From NCBI RefSeq assembly GCF_013179735.1, contig NZ_JABMEG010000001.1, forward strand, positions 1,426,001 to 1,490,000: a stretch of DNA of 64,000 nucleotides, in the 5' to 3' direction. The stretch's first letter is position 1. Each line of letters begins with the position of its first letter. The position numbers and the translations under genes were made by a program. The notes beneath the pieces are model-generated. The model saw only the letters and a list, made by a program, of their open reading frames with translations, ran no database searches and was not told the origin of the DNA. This stretch comes from Permianibacter fluminis (lineage in GTDB: Bacteria > Pseudomonadota > Gammaproteobacteria > Enterobacterales > Permianibacteraceae). Below are positions 29,079 through 37,864 of the stretch, one piece after another.

Positions 29079-30239
29079 ATGAAACGTCTGCTGCTCTCGC
29101 TCGCTCTTTCTGTTGCCACGCTGGCTGTTGCTGGCACCTCATTGGCTCCGGGTGCACCGCCGGCACCACTGATCGATGCTCCGGCCTGGATCATCATGGA
29201 CTACCATACCGGTCAGGTGTTGGCCGAGCAGAATCCGGACGAGCGTCGCGAGCCGGCCAGCTTGACCAAGATGATGACCAGCTATGTGTTGGCGGCCGAA
29301 GTGCAACAAGGCCGGGTCAGTCTCAGTGATATGGCAACGGTCAGCGAGAAGGCCTGGAAACTGAACAAGAACGCCAGCGAAAACTCGCTGATGTTTCTCG
29401 AAGTTGGCAAGCAAGTATCGCTGGATGATCTGCACAAAGGCATCATCATCCAGTCCGGCAACGACGCCAGCATTGTGGTTGCCGAACACATCGCCGGCAG
29501 TGAAGAAGCCTTTGCCACGCTGATGAACAATTACGCCAAGAAACTTGGCATGCGCAACAGCCACTTCATGAACGCCACCGGCCTGCCGCATGAGCAGCAT
29601 TACAGCACTGCGCGCGACATGGCCCTGCTTGGCGCCGCCATCATCCGTGATTTTCCTGATGACTATCGCTGGTACTCGGCAAAAGAATTTGAATGGAACG
29701 GTATCAAGCAGCCGAATCGCAACAGTCTGTTGTGGGACACCAGCCTGAATGTGGACGGCATCAAGACCGGCCACACCAGTACCGCTGGCTTTTGCCTGGT
29801 CAGTTCGGCGACTCAGGGCGGCATGCGGCTGGTGGCAACATTACTGGGCGGCAAGAGCATGCCGGCGCGCGCCGTCGAGAGCAAAAAATTGCTGACGTGG
29901 GCGTTCCGCAATTTTGATACCGTGCAGGCGGTCAAGGCTGGCGAGCCATTGACCCGGCCGCGAGTCTGGTACGGCGACAGCGAAACCGTTGAAGTCGGCC
30001 TGGCCGAGCCGGCGACGCTGGTGTTGCCGCGCGGTCGGCGTCAGGATCTGAAAGCCAATTACAGTTTGCTGCCGGATCTGCAGGCGCCGGTGGCCAAAGG
30101 TCAGGTTGTCGGCAAATTGTTCCTGCAACTGGATGGCAAGGACGTTGCCGAGCATCCGCTGGTGGCGTTGAAAGATGTGCCGGAAGGCGGCGTGGTGCGT
30201 CAGGTCAGTGATTGGTTTGCCAAGAAGTTCGGTGATTGA
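29079..30239 (+). CDS. dacA: D-alanyl-D-alanine carboxypeptidase (PBP5/6 type)
   Basis: This low-molecular-weight PBP removes the terminal D-alanine from stem pentapeptides. The 386-residue product has a signal peptide (cleavage near VAGTS), S-x-x-K as SLTK at about residue 63, SGN in IIQSGNDASIV, and KTG in DGIKTGHTSTAGFC, then the beta-rich PBP5_C domain and a C-terminal amphipathic helix (GGVVRQVSDWFAKKFGD) for membrane attachment. The ATG at 29079 is taken in place of a TTG two codons earlier. A terminator follows 30 bases after the stop. Confidence 0.95.
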   Translation: MKRLLLSLALSVATLAVAGTSLAPGAPPAPLIDAPAWIIMDYHTGQVLAEQNPDERREPASLTKMMTSYVLAAEVQQGRVSLSDMATVSEKAWKLNKNASENSLMFLEVGKQVSLDDLHKGIIIQSGNDASIVVAEHIAGSEEAFATLMNNYAKKLGMRNSHFMNATGLPHEQHYSTARDMALLGAAIIRDFPDDYRWYSAKEFEWNGIKQPNRNSLLWDTSLNVDGIKTGHTSTAGFCLVSSATQGGMRLVATLLGGKSMPARAVESKKLLTWAFRNFDTVQAVKAGEPLTRPRVWYGDSETVEVGLAEPATLVLPRGRRQDLKANYSLLPDLQAPVAKGQVVGKLFLQLDGKDVAEHPLVALKDVPEGGVVRQVSDWFAKKFGD

Positions 30240-30268
30240 ATGAGCGTCAGCGTCGGCTGAGTTGTAGC

Positions 30269-30303
30269 ACTGACGGGCCGCTTCGGCCCGTCAGTCATTT
30301 TTG
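30269..30303 (+). terminator. Rho-independent terminator after dacA
   Basis: ACTGACGGGCCG and CGGCCCGTCAGT pair perfectly over 12 bases around a CTT-type loop, followed by CATTTTTG. It closes the cell-wall part of the run before dat. Confidence 0.9.
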
Positions 30304-30359
30304 TCACGTGGGCCGACCGCAGCAGAGCGGCTGATCAACGCAGAGGCGAGGTAGCGGGC

Positions 30360-31205
30360 ATGGCGACGGTGTATCTGAATGGCGAGTATCTGCCGGCCGA
30401 ACAGGCAAAAGTGTCAGCGTTCGATCGCGGCTTTTTGTTTGGCGACGGCATTTATGAAGTCGTGCCGATTTATCGCGGCCGCTTGCATCGCTGGCCGCTG
30501 CATCTGGCCCGGTTGCGGCGCAGCCTCGCCGCCATTGCGCTCGATTGCCGCATCGGTGATGGCGAACTGGAACAGATCACGCAGCAGCTGCTGCAGCGTA
30601 ATTCGCTAGAAAACGCCAGTCTCTATCTCCAGATCACCCGTGGCGGTGTACCCGGCCAACGCGATCATTTCTATACCGAGGGTTGCGTTGCCAGCGTATT
30701 CGCCTACGTGACGCCGTGGCCACAAGCGTTGGACGGCCCCGAGCGACCGGCGCTGACGGCCATCACCGTGCCGGACCTGCGCTGGCAGCGCTGCGATATC
30801 AAGTCCATCAATCTGCTGCCCAATGCGATGGCCAGACAACAAGCGCGCGAAGCTGGCGCCGACGAGGCGATTTTGATTCGTGATGGTGAAGCGCTCGAAG
30901 GCAGCAGCAGCAATTTGTATATCGTTCGCGAGGGGGGGCTGATCACGCCGCCGGAGCAGCCGCGCATGCTGTCCGGAATTACCCGGGCGGTGATTCTGGA
31001 GTTGGCCGGCCAGCACGGCGTGCCAGTCGAGCAGCGTGGCATTGCCCGGAGCGAGTTGCAGCAGGCCGAGGAAATCTGGATCAGCAGCAGCCTGCGCGAG
31101 CTGCGCCGAATCAGCAGGCTCGATGGTGTCGACCGGCACTACGATGCCAGCCGGGCGTTGTATCCCAAATTTGCGCAGTGGTTTCACGAAGACAAACTGC
31201 GCTGA
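30360..31205 (+). CDS. dat: D-amino acid aminotransferase (class IV)
   Basis: This fold-type IV PLP enzyme probably interconverts D-alanine and D-glutamate with 2-oxo acids. The 281-residue product has the family features FDRGFLFGDGIYEVV near residues 21-35, the PLP lysine in DIKSINLLPN near 145, and GSSSNLYIV with the phosphate-binding turn. Branched-chain aminotransferase and 4-amino-4-deoxychorismate lyase share the fold, but length and neighbourhood (after dacA, before ybeD-lipB) match the dat genes of Pseudomonas. Confidence 0.85.
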   Translation: MATVYLNGEYLPAEQAKVSAFDRGFLFGDGIYEVVPIYRGRLHRWPLHLARLRRSLAAIALDCRIGDGELEQITQQLLQRNSLENASLYLQITRGGVPGQRDHFYTEGCVASVFAYVTPWPQALDGPERPALTAITVPDLRWQRCDIKSINLLPNAMARQQAREAGADEAILIRDGEALEGSSSNLYIVREGGLITPPEQPRMLSGITRAVILELAGQHGVPVEQRGIARSELQQAEEIWISSSLRELRRISRLDGVDRHYDASRALYPKFAQWFHEDKLR

Positions 31206-31216
31206 AGAGGTTTTTG

Positions 31217-31279
31217 GTAGGAGCGGCCTTGGCCGCGATTGCCTTCAAATCGCTATCGCGGCCAAGGCCGCTCCTACAG
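31217..31279. repeat. REP-type palindrome pair between dat and ybeD
   Basis: GTAGGAGCGGCCTTGGCCGCGAT faces the complementary arm ATCGCGGCCAAGGCCGCTCCTAC (each written here in positions 31217-31239 and 31254-31276). Compared with the pair at 11630, the inner stem bases change on both sides so that pairing is kept, which supports a structural role. Confidence 0.85.
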
Positions 31280-31328
31280 CTGAAAGCATGCAGATGAAAC
31301 TATGCAGCTGGAACCAAGAGGTGATGCA

Positions 31329-31589
31329 ATGACCGAGCAAAAGGATCCCTGGGTGTTTCCGTGCCGACTGGATCTGAAAGTCGTCGGGGATGCCCGCGGC
31401 GATTTTGCTGACGACGTGGTCGCCGCCATTCACGCGATTCTGCCCGGCGATTATCACCATCGCAGCACGCCGAGCGCCGGTGGCAAGTACCAATCGGTCA
31501 CTGTGGCGGTGCATTTCACCGCCAAAGCTGAAGTGGAGGCGGTGTACGCCGCGCTGCGTCAGGTGACCGGCGTGCGAATTGTTCTGTAA
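31329..31589 (+). CDS. ybeD: YbeD-family regulatory protein (DUF493)
   Basis: The 86-residue protein has the ferredoxin-like DUF493 fold: [11 protein letters not shown], a central [13 protein letters not shown], and [31 protein letters not shown]. In E. coli ybeD lies between dacA and lipB as here, and the ACT-like shape suggests an allosteric role that is not established. GAGGTGA sits close before the ATG at 31329. Confidence 0.9.
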   Translation: MTEQKDPWVFPCRLDLKVVGDARGDFADDVVAAIHAILPGDYHHRSTPSAGGKYQSVTVAVHFTAKAEVEAVYAALRQVTGVRIVL

Positions 31590-31720
31590 GCCGCGGTGAA
31601 GAACCGCCAGTTCGCAGCAATTCGGTCATCGCAAACGGGTTGCAGCAAAACCCTGGCGGCGAAACGACTACGCTTAGCCCACTGTCACGAGTCCTTCGCA
31701 CAAATGAGCTTGCTACCAAC

Positions 31721-32419
31721 GTGTCCTTAACCGAAACCGTCATCCTGCGTCAGCTCGGTCGGCAAACCTACAAACCGATCTGGCAGGCTATGAAAACGCT
31801 CACCGATGCCCGTGATGAAACCAGCCATGACGAGATCTGGCTGGTCGAGCACGAGCGGGTGTTCACCCAGGGCCAGGCCGGCAAGGCCGAGCATGTGCTG
31901 GCACCGGGCGACATTCCGGTGGTGCAGGTCGATCGTGGCGGTCAGGTGACCTATCACGGTCCCGGTCAGCAGGTGGTGTACTTCCTGCTCGATCTGCGCC
32001 GGAAAAAGCTCGGCGTCCGTGAGCTGGTCACGGCGCTGGAAAATGCCGTGGTCGACACCTGTGCTCACTACGGCATTGCGGTCGCGGCGCGCGCCGATGC
32101 GCCCGGCGTCTACCTGACTGCAGGCAAGAATACCGGCGCCAAGATTTGCAGCATCGGCCTCCGGGTCCGGCACGGCTGTACCTTTCATGGCATCGCCTTC
32201 AACATCGCCATGGATTTGGAGCCGTTTTTCCGGATAAACCCCTGCGGCTATCAGGGCCTTCAGATGACCACGCTGGCCAACGAGGGCGGACCAGCGAGCC
32301 TCAGCGCGGTAGAACCGGTTCTCATAAAGGCTCTGCTGAGCCGGCTGGGCTATAATGCCGCCCGCTCCGCGCCGGCTGATGTCGCGCTCGGGCAACCCCT
32401 TTCCGCTGTTGTGAGTTGA
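31721..32419 (+). CDS. lipB: Octanoyltransferase LipB
   Basis: LipB moves octanoyl groups from acyl carrier protein onto lipoyl domains. The product shows the signature [22 protein letters not shown], the lysine in [20 protein letters not shown] and the acyl-thioester cysteine in INPCGYQG. The start is uncertain: a GTG at 31721 gives 232 residues, close to family length, but lacks a clear ribosome site; a TTG at 31640 would add 27 atypical residues. lipA follows six bases after the stop. Confidence 0.9.
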   Translation: MSLTETVILRQLGRQTYKPIWQAMKTLTDARDETSHDEIWLVEHERVFTQGQAGKAEHVLAPGDIPVVQVDRGGQVTYHGPGQQVVYFLLDLRRKKLGVRELVTALENAVVDTCAHYGIAVAARADAPGVYLTAGKNTGAKICSIGLRVRHGCTFHGIAFNIAMDLEPFFRINPCGYQGLQMTTLANEGGPASLSAVEPVLIKALLSRLGYNAARSAPADVALGQPLSAVVS

Positions 32420-32424
32420 TCAAA

Positions 32425-33438
32425 ATGGACAAGCCGGCCAACGCCGTTCCGGGTGAGTCAACATCCGCGCAAGAGTCCGTCGCCACCAAGCCGGCCAAAG
32501 CCGTTCCCGGTGAAAAGCTGCGCGCCGCCGACAAGCTGGCCCGCATTCCGGTCAAGATTGAACCGACCACCGAAATGCCGCGCAAACCGGACTGGATCCG
32601 CGTGCGCTTGCCGAGTGGCGATCAAATCAACCGCATCAAGCACATGTTGCGCGACAAGAAGCTGCACACCGTTTGCGAAGAAGCGAGCTGCCCGAACCTG
32701 CCGGAATGTTTCAGCCACGGCACCGCGACCTTCATGATCATGGGTGACATCTGCACCCGGCGCTGTACGTTCTGCGATGTCGCCCACGGCAGGCCGCTGG
32801 CGCTGGATCAAGATGAACCCAAGCATCTGGCCGAATCGATTCGCGACATGAAGCTCAAATATGTCGTAATCACCTCGGTCGATCGCGACGATCTGCGCGA
32901 CGGCGGTGCCCAGCATTTTGTCGACTGCATCCGCGAATCGCGGGCGCTCAATCCCAACACCAAGCTGGAAGTGCTGGTGCCGGATTTCCGCGGCCGCCGT
33001 GAAGTCGCGCTCGACATTTTCAAGGATGGATTGCCGGATGTGTTCAACCACAACCTCGAGACCGCCAAGCACCTGTACAAAGCGGTTCGGCCCGGTTCCG
33101 ATTATCAGAACTCACTGGATCTGCTGAAAGAGTTCAAGCAGCGTTACCCCGGCATCCCGACCAAATCCGGACTGATGCTAGGCCTCGGCGAAACCAACGA
33201 GGAAATCATCGAGACGCTGCAAGACATGCGCGCCCACGACATCGACATGCTGACGCTCGGCCAATACCTGCAGCCGTCACGGCATCACCACCCGGTCAAG
33301 CGCTTCGTCACACCGAAAGAATTCGACGAGCTCGGCGAAATCGCCCGCGGCCTCGGCTTCACTCATGTCGCGTCGGGCCCGATGGTGCGGTCGTCATATC
33401 ATGCTGACAAGCAGGCGGCGGGCGAGAAGGTTTCCTGA
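32425..33438 (+). CDS. lipA: Lipoyl synthase LipA
   Basis: LipA is a radical SAM enzyme inserting two sulfurs into octanoyl-lipoyl domains. Both clusters are visible: the auxiliary cluster cysteines in [12 protein letters not shown] and the radical SAM motif CTRRCTFC, with the conserved [14 protein letters not shown] near the C terminus. The first 35 residues are an unusual extension containing a near-duplicate nonapeptide, KPANAVPGE and KPAKAVPGE. The ATG at 32425 is used; a TTG at 32416 overlaps the lipB stop. A terminator follows. Confidence 0.96.
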   Translation: MDKPANAVPGESTSAQESVATKPAKAVPGEKLRAADKLARIPVKIEPTTEMPRKPDWIRVRLPSGDQINRIKHMLRDKKLHTVCEEASCPNLPECFSHGTATFMIMGDICTRRCTFCDVAHGRPLALDQDEPKHLAESIRDMKLKYVVITSVDRDDLRDGGAQHFVDCIRESRALNPNTKLEVLVPDFRGRREVALDIFKDGLPDVFNHNLETAKHLYKAVRPGSDYQNSLDLLKEFKQRYPGIPTKSGLMLGLGETNEEIIETLQDMRAHDIDMLTLGQYLQPSRHHHPVKRFVTPKEFDELGEIARGLGFTHVASGPMVRSSYHADKQAAGEKVS

Positions 33439-33454
33439 GGCTTGTGCCATCGAA

Positions 33455-33487
33455 TAAAAAAAGGCGTGCACTGCACGCCTTTTTGTT
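33455..33487 (+). terminator. Rho-independent terminator after lipA
   Basis: AAAAAAAGGCGTGCA and TGCACGCCTTTTT form a strong hairpin with an almost loopless GCAC/TGC centre and flanking A and T tracts. It marks the end of the long rightward run and the edge of the AT-rich stretch that follows. Confidence 0.9.
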
Positions 33488-33530
33488 AATTTTATTAAAA
33501 ATTTCCTGTTCATTTCGAGCGTTCTTGTTC

Positions 33531-33899
33531 TTACTCTTTACGATAGCCTTCCTTCCTTTGGTGATAAACAGCCCTGTCCTCAGGGAATGTTGACGTTCTG
33601 CTTTTCTTTCCAAAAAAAGTGAAATGGAGAAGAAAGATGGCAAGTGAGAGCAGGAAAAGTCCGACCAGGGTGTTTGCCAGCATTTCGTGCCCATGAAACG
33701 CCGTATTAAAAAAGTGAAAGGAACCTGACAAAAAAAAGACAGTACCAATTGTTCCTGTGGTGCGGCGAATCAAAAACCATGTAAACGCAATGGTTCTTTT
33801 GAGCCGGCCTGGTTTTCCAACACCCGGCATCAAATAGAGGCACAAGGCGGAAAACAGGAGAGCTGCACTCGCGCACGCTGCCAGTATCTCTATCGACAT
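33531..33899 (-). CDS. Small membrane protein of unknown function in an AT-rich stretch
   Basis: The 122-residue product begins MSIEILAAC and has about three hydrophobic segments: near residues 4-24, 40-64 (TIAFTWFLI...GTVFFLSGSFHFF) and 69-95 (MLANTLVGLFLLSLAIFLLHFTFF), followed by a charged tail ending KEGYRKE. AAAGG lies about nine bases before the ATG. I do not recognise the family. Base composition falls to roughly 45% G+C, far below its neighbours, and codon use changes accordingly, which suggests recent acquisition. It sits between the lipA terminator and the copper genes, with no mobility gene. Confidence 0.6.
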   Translation of the reverse strand: MSIEILAACASAALLFSALCLYLMPGVGKPGRLKRTIAFTWFLIRRTTGTIGTVFFLSGSFHFFNTAFHGHEMLANTLVGLFLLSLAIFLLHFTFFGKKSRTSTFPEDRAVYHQRKEGYRKE

Positions 33900-34099
33900 G
33901 AAACGGCCTTTAGACACACGGTGAGGGGTGAGTACCACATGGTGGCTTGGAGAAAGAGCCATTATTAATGGCTTCAAGTGTGGAGTATATCGAAGTCAGG
34001 TAGGCTGGACAGAGCAACGCGAAGCCAAAAAACTTTGAAACTTTGACTCCATTGTATTGGCCTCTCTGAATAACCTCACCGATTCCCGCTGCTCCTGGC

Positions 34100-34513
34100 T
34101 CAACGTGTCCCTTTTGCGTGGCAATGTGGCTGTGCCAGTTCCTGCAGAATCGGGCAATGCGGGTCGTCGCTGCCGGGGCAGGCACTGGCGACTTGCTGGA
34201 GAAAATCGCGCATCGCGATCAGGTCCTGAATCTGCTGGTTCAGTGTACCAATGTGTTTTTCGGCCAGCGCCTTGACCTGGGCGCTGGGCCGTTGCTCGTT
34301 GCGCCAGAGCTTCAACAGTTCACTGATTTTCTCCAGCGGAAAACCCAGATCACGGGCGCTACGAATAAACCGAAGCGCGCCGAGGTCGGCGTCGCTGTAG
34401 TGACGATAGCCCGCTTCCGAGCGCAGCGCTTTTGGAATCAGGCCGACGCTTTCGTAATAGCGGATCATCTTGGCCGAAACATGGGTCGCTTTTGCTGCTT
34501 GACCGATATTCAT
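34100..34513 (-). CDS. cueR: Copper-responsive MerR-family activator CueR
   Basis: CueR activates copper export genes when it binds Cu(I). The 137-residue product has the N-terminal winged helix (MNIGQAAKATHVSAKMIRYYESVGLI), a dimerisation helix, and the metal-binding loop with C112 and C120 (ACPGSDDPHCPIL), the same spacing and numbering as E. coli CueR, plus a Cys/His tail (HCHAKG). It lies downstream of copA on the same strand, with about 200 bases between them. Two CueR-type promoters are readable at 37315-37345 and 37501-37531. Confidence 0.93.
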   Translation of the reverse strand: MNIGQAAKATHVSAKMIRYYESVGLIPKALRSEAGYRHYSDADLGALRFIRSARDLGFPLEKISELLKLWRNEQRPSAQVKALAEKHIGTLNQQIQDLIAMRDFLQQVASACPGSDDPHCPILQELAQPHCHAKGTR

Positions 34514-34540
34514 GAGCGGTGCTCCTGAGCGGCTTGGACT

Positions 34541-34566
34541 GTAGGAGCGGGCTTGCCCGCGATAGG
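34541..34566. repeat. Single REP-type palindrome
   Basis: GTAGGAGCGGGCTTGCCCGC followed by GATAGG is one arm of the REP family found as inverted pairs at 11630 and 31217. No facing arm is visible, so this is a singlet. It lies just upstream of cueR. Confidence 0.75.
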
Positions 34567-34628
34567 GTGAGATGTTGGTATGACGAGCACAGCTGCATCA
34601 AGCTCTGTGCCTGATCTCGGCGTGAGCT

Positions 34629-34672
34629 CAACCACTTCCAGCCTCTTCTTGACAAGGAGGGGCGGCAAATCG
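34629..34672. repeat. Decayed arm of the CTCCTTGTCAAGGAG element
   Basis: AACCACTTCCAGCCTCTTCT followed by TGACAAGGAGGGG matches the right arm of the elements at 2101-2142 and 6105-6146 with several changes, and even the downstream CGGTTCG is similar. No left arm is present, so it is probably a remnant. Confidence 0.55.
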
Positions 34673-34715
34673 GTTCGCTGTGCCGGGTGTCTTTCAGCTC
34701 GAGACAGGAGCCACA

Positions 34716-37262
34716 TCATGATGCACCTCCCTGCTGGCGATCAGCGGCGGGCCGCCAGCGCTTCAGCAGCAGCGCATTGCTGACCACGCTGACGCTGGAG
34801 AACGCCATCGCGGCACCGGCAATGACCGGATTCAGCAAGCCGAATGCCGCCAGTGGAATGCCGACAATGTTGTAGATAAAAGCCCAGAACAAATTCTGCT
34901 GAATCTTGTGATAGGTCCGGCGCGAGATGTCGATGGCATCGAGCACCAACAGCGGGTTGCCGCGCATCAGCGTGATGCCGGCGGTGTGCATCGCGACATC
35001 GGTGCCGGTGCTCATGGCGATGCCGACATCGGCTGCGGCGAGTGCCGGCGCGTCATTAATGCCATCGCCAACCATCGCGACCACGTGGCGCGCGTGCGCG
35101 CTCATGGGCACTGATGTATGCGGTGGCTGTTGCAATGCATTGACCTTGGCGGCTTTGTCGGCCGGCAACACATCGGCGAGCACTTCGCTGATGCCAAGTT
35201 TGGCGCCGACCGCGTTGCCAGCGCCGGCGTTGTCACCGGTGATCAGCACCGTGCGGATGCCGCGCGCATTCAGACCGGTGATGGCCGGTGCCGATTCCGG
35301 CTTCAAGGTGTCACCAAACGCAACCAGACCGAGCAGGCGCGGTTTGTCACCAGCGGTCGCCAGCCACGAGCAGGTGTAGCCTTGACCGGCGAGCGCCAGT
35401 GCACGGCTTTGCAGCGCGCTGACACTGACGCCGAGTTCCTGCATCAAGCGGCCACTGCCGAGCCGCAAATCAAGCAGGCCGACCTGGCCTGCAATACCGC
35501 GACCCGGCAAAGCGCGGATGTTGCTCGCGTCCGGAATCGAGACAAACTCCACTTCGGCGGCGGCCAGCATGGCTTTGGCCAGCGGGTGTTCGCTGCCCTG
35601 ATTCAGCGCGGCGGCGAGCGCGAGAATTTCTTTCCGTTCCGTCGCTGCGGCTTCAATCGCGACCACTTGCGGTTTGCCCAGCGTCAGCGTGCCGGTTTTG
35701 TCGAAGGCGACGACTTGCACGCGGTGGGCAATCTCCAGCGCTTCGGCGTCCTTGATCAAAATGCCATGCTTGGCGGCGACGCCGGTGCCGGCCATCAGCG
35801 CAGCCGGTGTCGCGAGGCCAAGCGCACACGGACAGGCAATCACCAGCACGGCGACAGCATTCAGAATGGCGCTTTCAACGTTGCCGCTGTAGGCCCACCA
35901 GGCGATGAAGGTCAGCAGCGCAATCGCGATGACGACTGGCACGAACACGGCGCTGACTTTGTCGACCAGCCGCTGGATCGGGGCTTTCGCGCCTTGCGCG
36001 GTTTCGACCATGCGGATGATGCGGGCGAGTACGGTTTCGGTGCCGACCGCGGTCGTGGTGAGCTGTAGCAAACCTTCGCCGTTGATGGCGCCGCCGGTGA
36101 CCCGGTCGCCAACCGCTTTCGCGACTGGCAGGCTCTCACCGGTGATCAGCGATTCGTCGACATGGCTGGCGCCATCGGCGATGACGCCATCGACCGGAAT
36201 GCGTTCGCCGGGTTTGACGATGACCCGATCACCAATGATCACCTCAGCAATCGCCAGCGTTTGTTCGCTACCGGCGCGCAGCACCCGGGCGGTATCCGGC
36301 CGCAGTGCGGCGAGCGCGCGAATGGCATCGGTGGTTTGCCGCTTGGCGCGTGCTTCCAAATATTTGCCGAGCAGCACCAGCGTAATGACCACGGCGGCCG
36401 CTTCAAAATACAGCACGGTATGCGGGCCGTGATTCACGAACAGCAAATGGTAAAGCGACAAACCGAACGCGGCACTGGTGCCGATGGCGACCAGCAAATC
36501 CATGTTGCCGGCTTTCGCTTTCAGCGCTTTCCAACCGGCGCGATAAAAGCGCGCACCGAGCCAGAATTGCACCGGCGTTGCCAGCAGCAGCTGCAGCCAG
36601 CCGTTGAGCATCCAGTGCTGGCCGAACAGATCGCCGATCATCGGAATGACCAGCGGCAGTGACAGCAGGCTGGCGATGAGCACGGCGCGTTTTTCGCGGG
36701 CGGTTTTGTCGCTGTCGGCAGTGCGGGCTTGGCTGGCAAGCGGTTCCGTGGTTTTGACGCTGGCTTCGTAACCGGCAGCCTGCACGGCGTTCAGCAGGGC
36801 GCTGACATCGACGTCGGCAGCAAGGCTGACCGTCGCGGTTTCGCTGGCGAGATTGACCGAGGCCTCGATAACGCCGGCGACGCCGCGCAAGGCTTTTTCA
36901 ACCCGGCCGACGCAGCTGGCGCAGGTCATGCCGCCGATGATCAGATTGACGGTCGTGGCAGCGGCCGGCGCAGGGACTTCGTAGCCGGCATCAATCACGG
37001 CAGCTACCAGCGCATCGCGGCTAACACTGGCTTCGGTGTCCAAATAAGCCGTTTCATTGGCGAGGTTCACCCGGACGGCCCGCACCCCCGGCACCTTGGC
37101 CAAGGCTTTCTCGACCCGGCCAACGCAGCTGGCGCAGGTCATGCCGCCGATGGGCAACTGCAGCTGACGGCTACCGGAGTCGTTCATGGGCATCTCGGGC
37201 TGGGCCTCTTGGTGGCGACCAGCTTGACCGGGGGTGACGGGAATCTCGCAGACGGCGTTCAT
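34716..37262 (-). CDS. copA: Cu(I)-exporting P1B-type ATPase
   Basis: This ATPase pumps Cu(I) from the cytoplasm. The 848-residue product has two N-terminal heavy-metal-associated domains with near-identical [15 protein letters not shown] motifs (cysteines 43/46 and 114/117), eight predicted membrane helices, the transport motif CPC in [11 protein letters not shown] near 477, the phosphorylation site DKTGTLT near 520, the HP motif in SEHPLAKA, and [10 protein letters not shown] in the P domain. GGAGGT precedes the ATG at 37262 closely; longer in-frame extensions run through the promoter and are unlikely. A CueR-type promoter lies 53 bases upstream. Confidence 0.96.
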   Translation of the reverse strand: MNAVCEIPVTPGQAGRHQEAQPEMPMNDSGSRQLQLPIGGMTCASCVGRVEKALAKVPGVRAVRVNLANETAYLDTEASVSRDALVAAVIDAGYEVPAPAAATTVNLIIGGMTCASCVGRVEKALRGVAGVIEASVNLASETATVSLAADVDVSALLNAVQAAGYEASVKTTEPLASQARTADSDKTAREKRAVLIASLLSLPLVIPMIGDLFGQHWMLNGWLQLLLATPVQFWLGARFYRAGWKALKAKAGNMDLLVAIGTSAAFGLSLYHLLFVNHGPHTVLYFEAAAVVITLVLLGKYLEARAKRQTTDAIRALAALRPDTARVLRAGSEQTLAIAEVIIGDRVIVKPGERIPVDGVIADGASHVDESLITGESLPVAKAVGDRVTGGAINGEGLLQLTTTAVGTETVLARIIRMVETAQGAKAPIQRLVDKVSAVFVPVVIAIALLTFIAWWAYSGNVESAILNAVAVLVIACPCALGLATPAALMAGTGVAAKHGILIKDAEALEIAHRVQVVAFDKTGTLTLGKPQVVAIEAAATERKEILALAAALNQGSEHPLAKAMLAAAEVEFVSIPDASNIRALPGRGIAGQVGLLDLRLGSGRLMQELGVSVSALQSRALALAGQGYTCSWLATAGDKPRLLGLVAFGDTLKPESAPAITGLNARGIRTVLITGDNAGAGNAVGAKLGISEVLADVLPADKAAKVNALQQPPHTSVPMSAHARHVVAMVGDGINDAPALAAADVGIAMSTGTDVAMHTAGITLMRGNPLLVLDAIDISRRTYHKIQQNLFWAFIYNIVGIPLAAFGLLNPVIAGAAMAFSSVSVVSNALLLKRWRPAADRQQGGAS

Positions 37263-37314
37263 ATTGACCTCCAAAGGGGCGGCCGGTTGGCAATGGGCTA
37301 GCCCGTTGGACGGC

Positions 37315-37345
37315 ACTGTCCGCCTTCCCATTGTGGCAAGGTCAA
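37315..37345 (-). promoter_or_regulatory. CueR-type promoter of copA
   Basis: On the minus strand, TTGACC (37340-37345) and GACAGT (37315-37320) are separated by 19 bases, the long spacer typical of MerR-family promoters. Within the spacer lies an imperfect dyad, CCTTGCC-ACAAT-GGGAAGG (37323-37341), matching CueR operators. The -10 is weak, as expected for an activated promoter. Confidence 0.8.
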
Positions 37346-37500
37346 GCGTTTTTTGCAGGGTCGGAGTGGTTGGGGCGCGCCGGCTTGTCCCGGCGCAAGG
37401 CGGTGGTTGCCCGAATGCGCGACAATTCGAAGACCCCCTTTCTGGTGTCGGAATAACGTTGGTGATGGGCCGGAGCCGAAAAATTGCCACTGTTGTCCGC

Positions 37501-37531
37501 TTGACCCTGCCGCCGTGGCAAGCTGGAGACT
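37501..37531 (+). promoter_or_regulatory. CueR-type promoter of copZ
   Basis: TTGACC (37501-37506) and GAGACT (37526-37531) are again 19 bases apart, with a partial dyad CCTGCC-GCCGT-GGCAAGC between them. It lies about 50 bases before copZ and mirrors the copA promoter, so both arms of the copper module should respond to CueR. Confidence 0.75.
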
Positions 37532-37579
37532 ATTGGTCGAACCGGACCGCGACGGTCCGAGCGACTGAGGAGTTTTGCT

Positions 37580-37786
37580 ATGTATACCGCCAATGTTGAC
37601 GGCATGACCTGCGGCCATTGCGCCCGCGCGCTGACCCGCGCGATCCAGCAACGCGATCCGGAGGCGATCGTTCAAGTCGATCTGCCAAAGAAGCAGGTCA
37701 AGATTGCCGGCGATCTGTCCGAGCAGGACATTCGCGCCGCCATTGTTGACGCCGGCTTTGAACCGGGTGTGATTCAGCAGCCCTAA
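37580..37786 (+). CDS. copZ: Copper chaperone CopZ (heavy-metal-associated domain)
   Basis: The 68-residue single HMA domain carries Cu(I) in the cytoplasm, probably to CopA and CueR. The binding motif is MTCGHC at residues 9-14, and the length is that of CopZ/Atx1. GAGG precedes the ATG. It is transcribed divergently from copA from its own CueR-type promoter and ends at a strong terminator. Confidence 0.92.
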   Translation: MYTANVDGMTCGHCARALTRAIQQRDPEAIVQVDLPKKQVKIAGDLSEQDIRAAIVDAGFEPGVIQQP

Positions 37787-37803
37787 TCACCGTGACCTGG
37801 AAA

Positions 37804-37835
37804 GAAAAAAGGCCAGCAAAGCTGGCCTTTTGTTT
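37804..37835. terminator. Bidirectional Rho-independent terminator
   Basis: AAAAAAGGCCAGC and GCTGGCCTTTT pair around AAA, followed by GTTT. It lies between the convergent copZ and metalloprotease genes and could stop both transcripts. Confidence 0.9.
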
Positions 37836-37864
37836 GACTGCAGTTGAGCTACGACATGGCGTGC

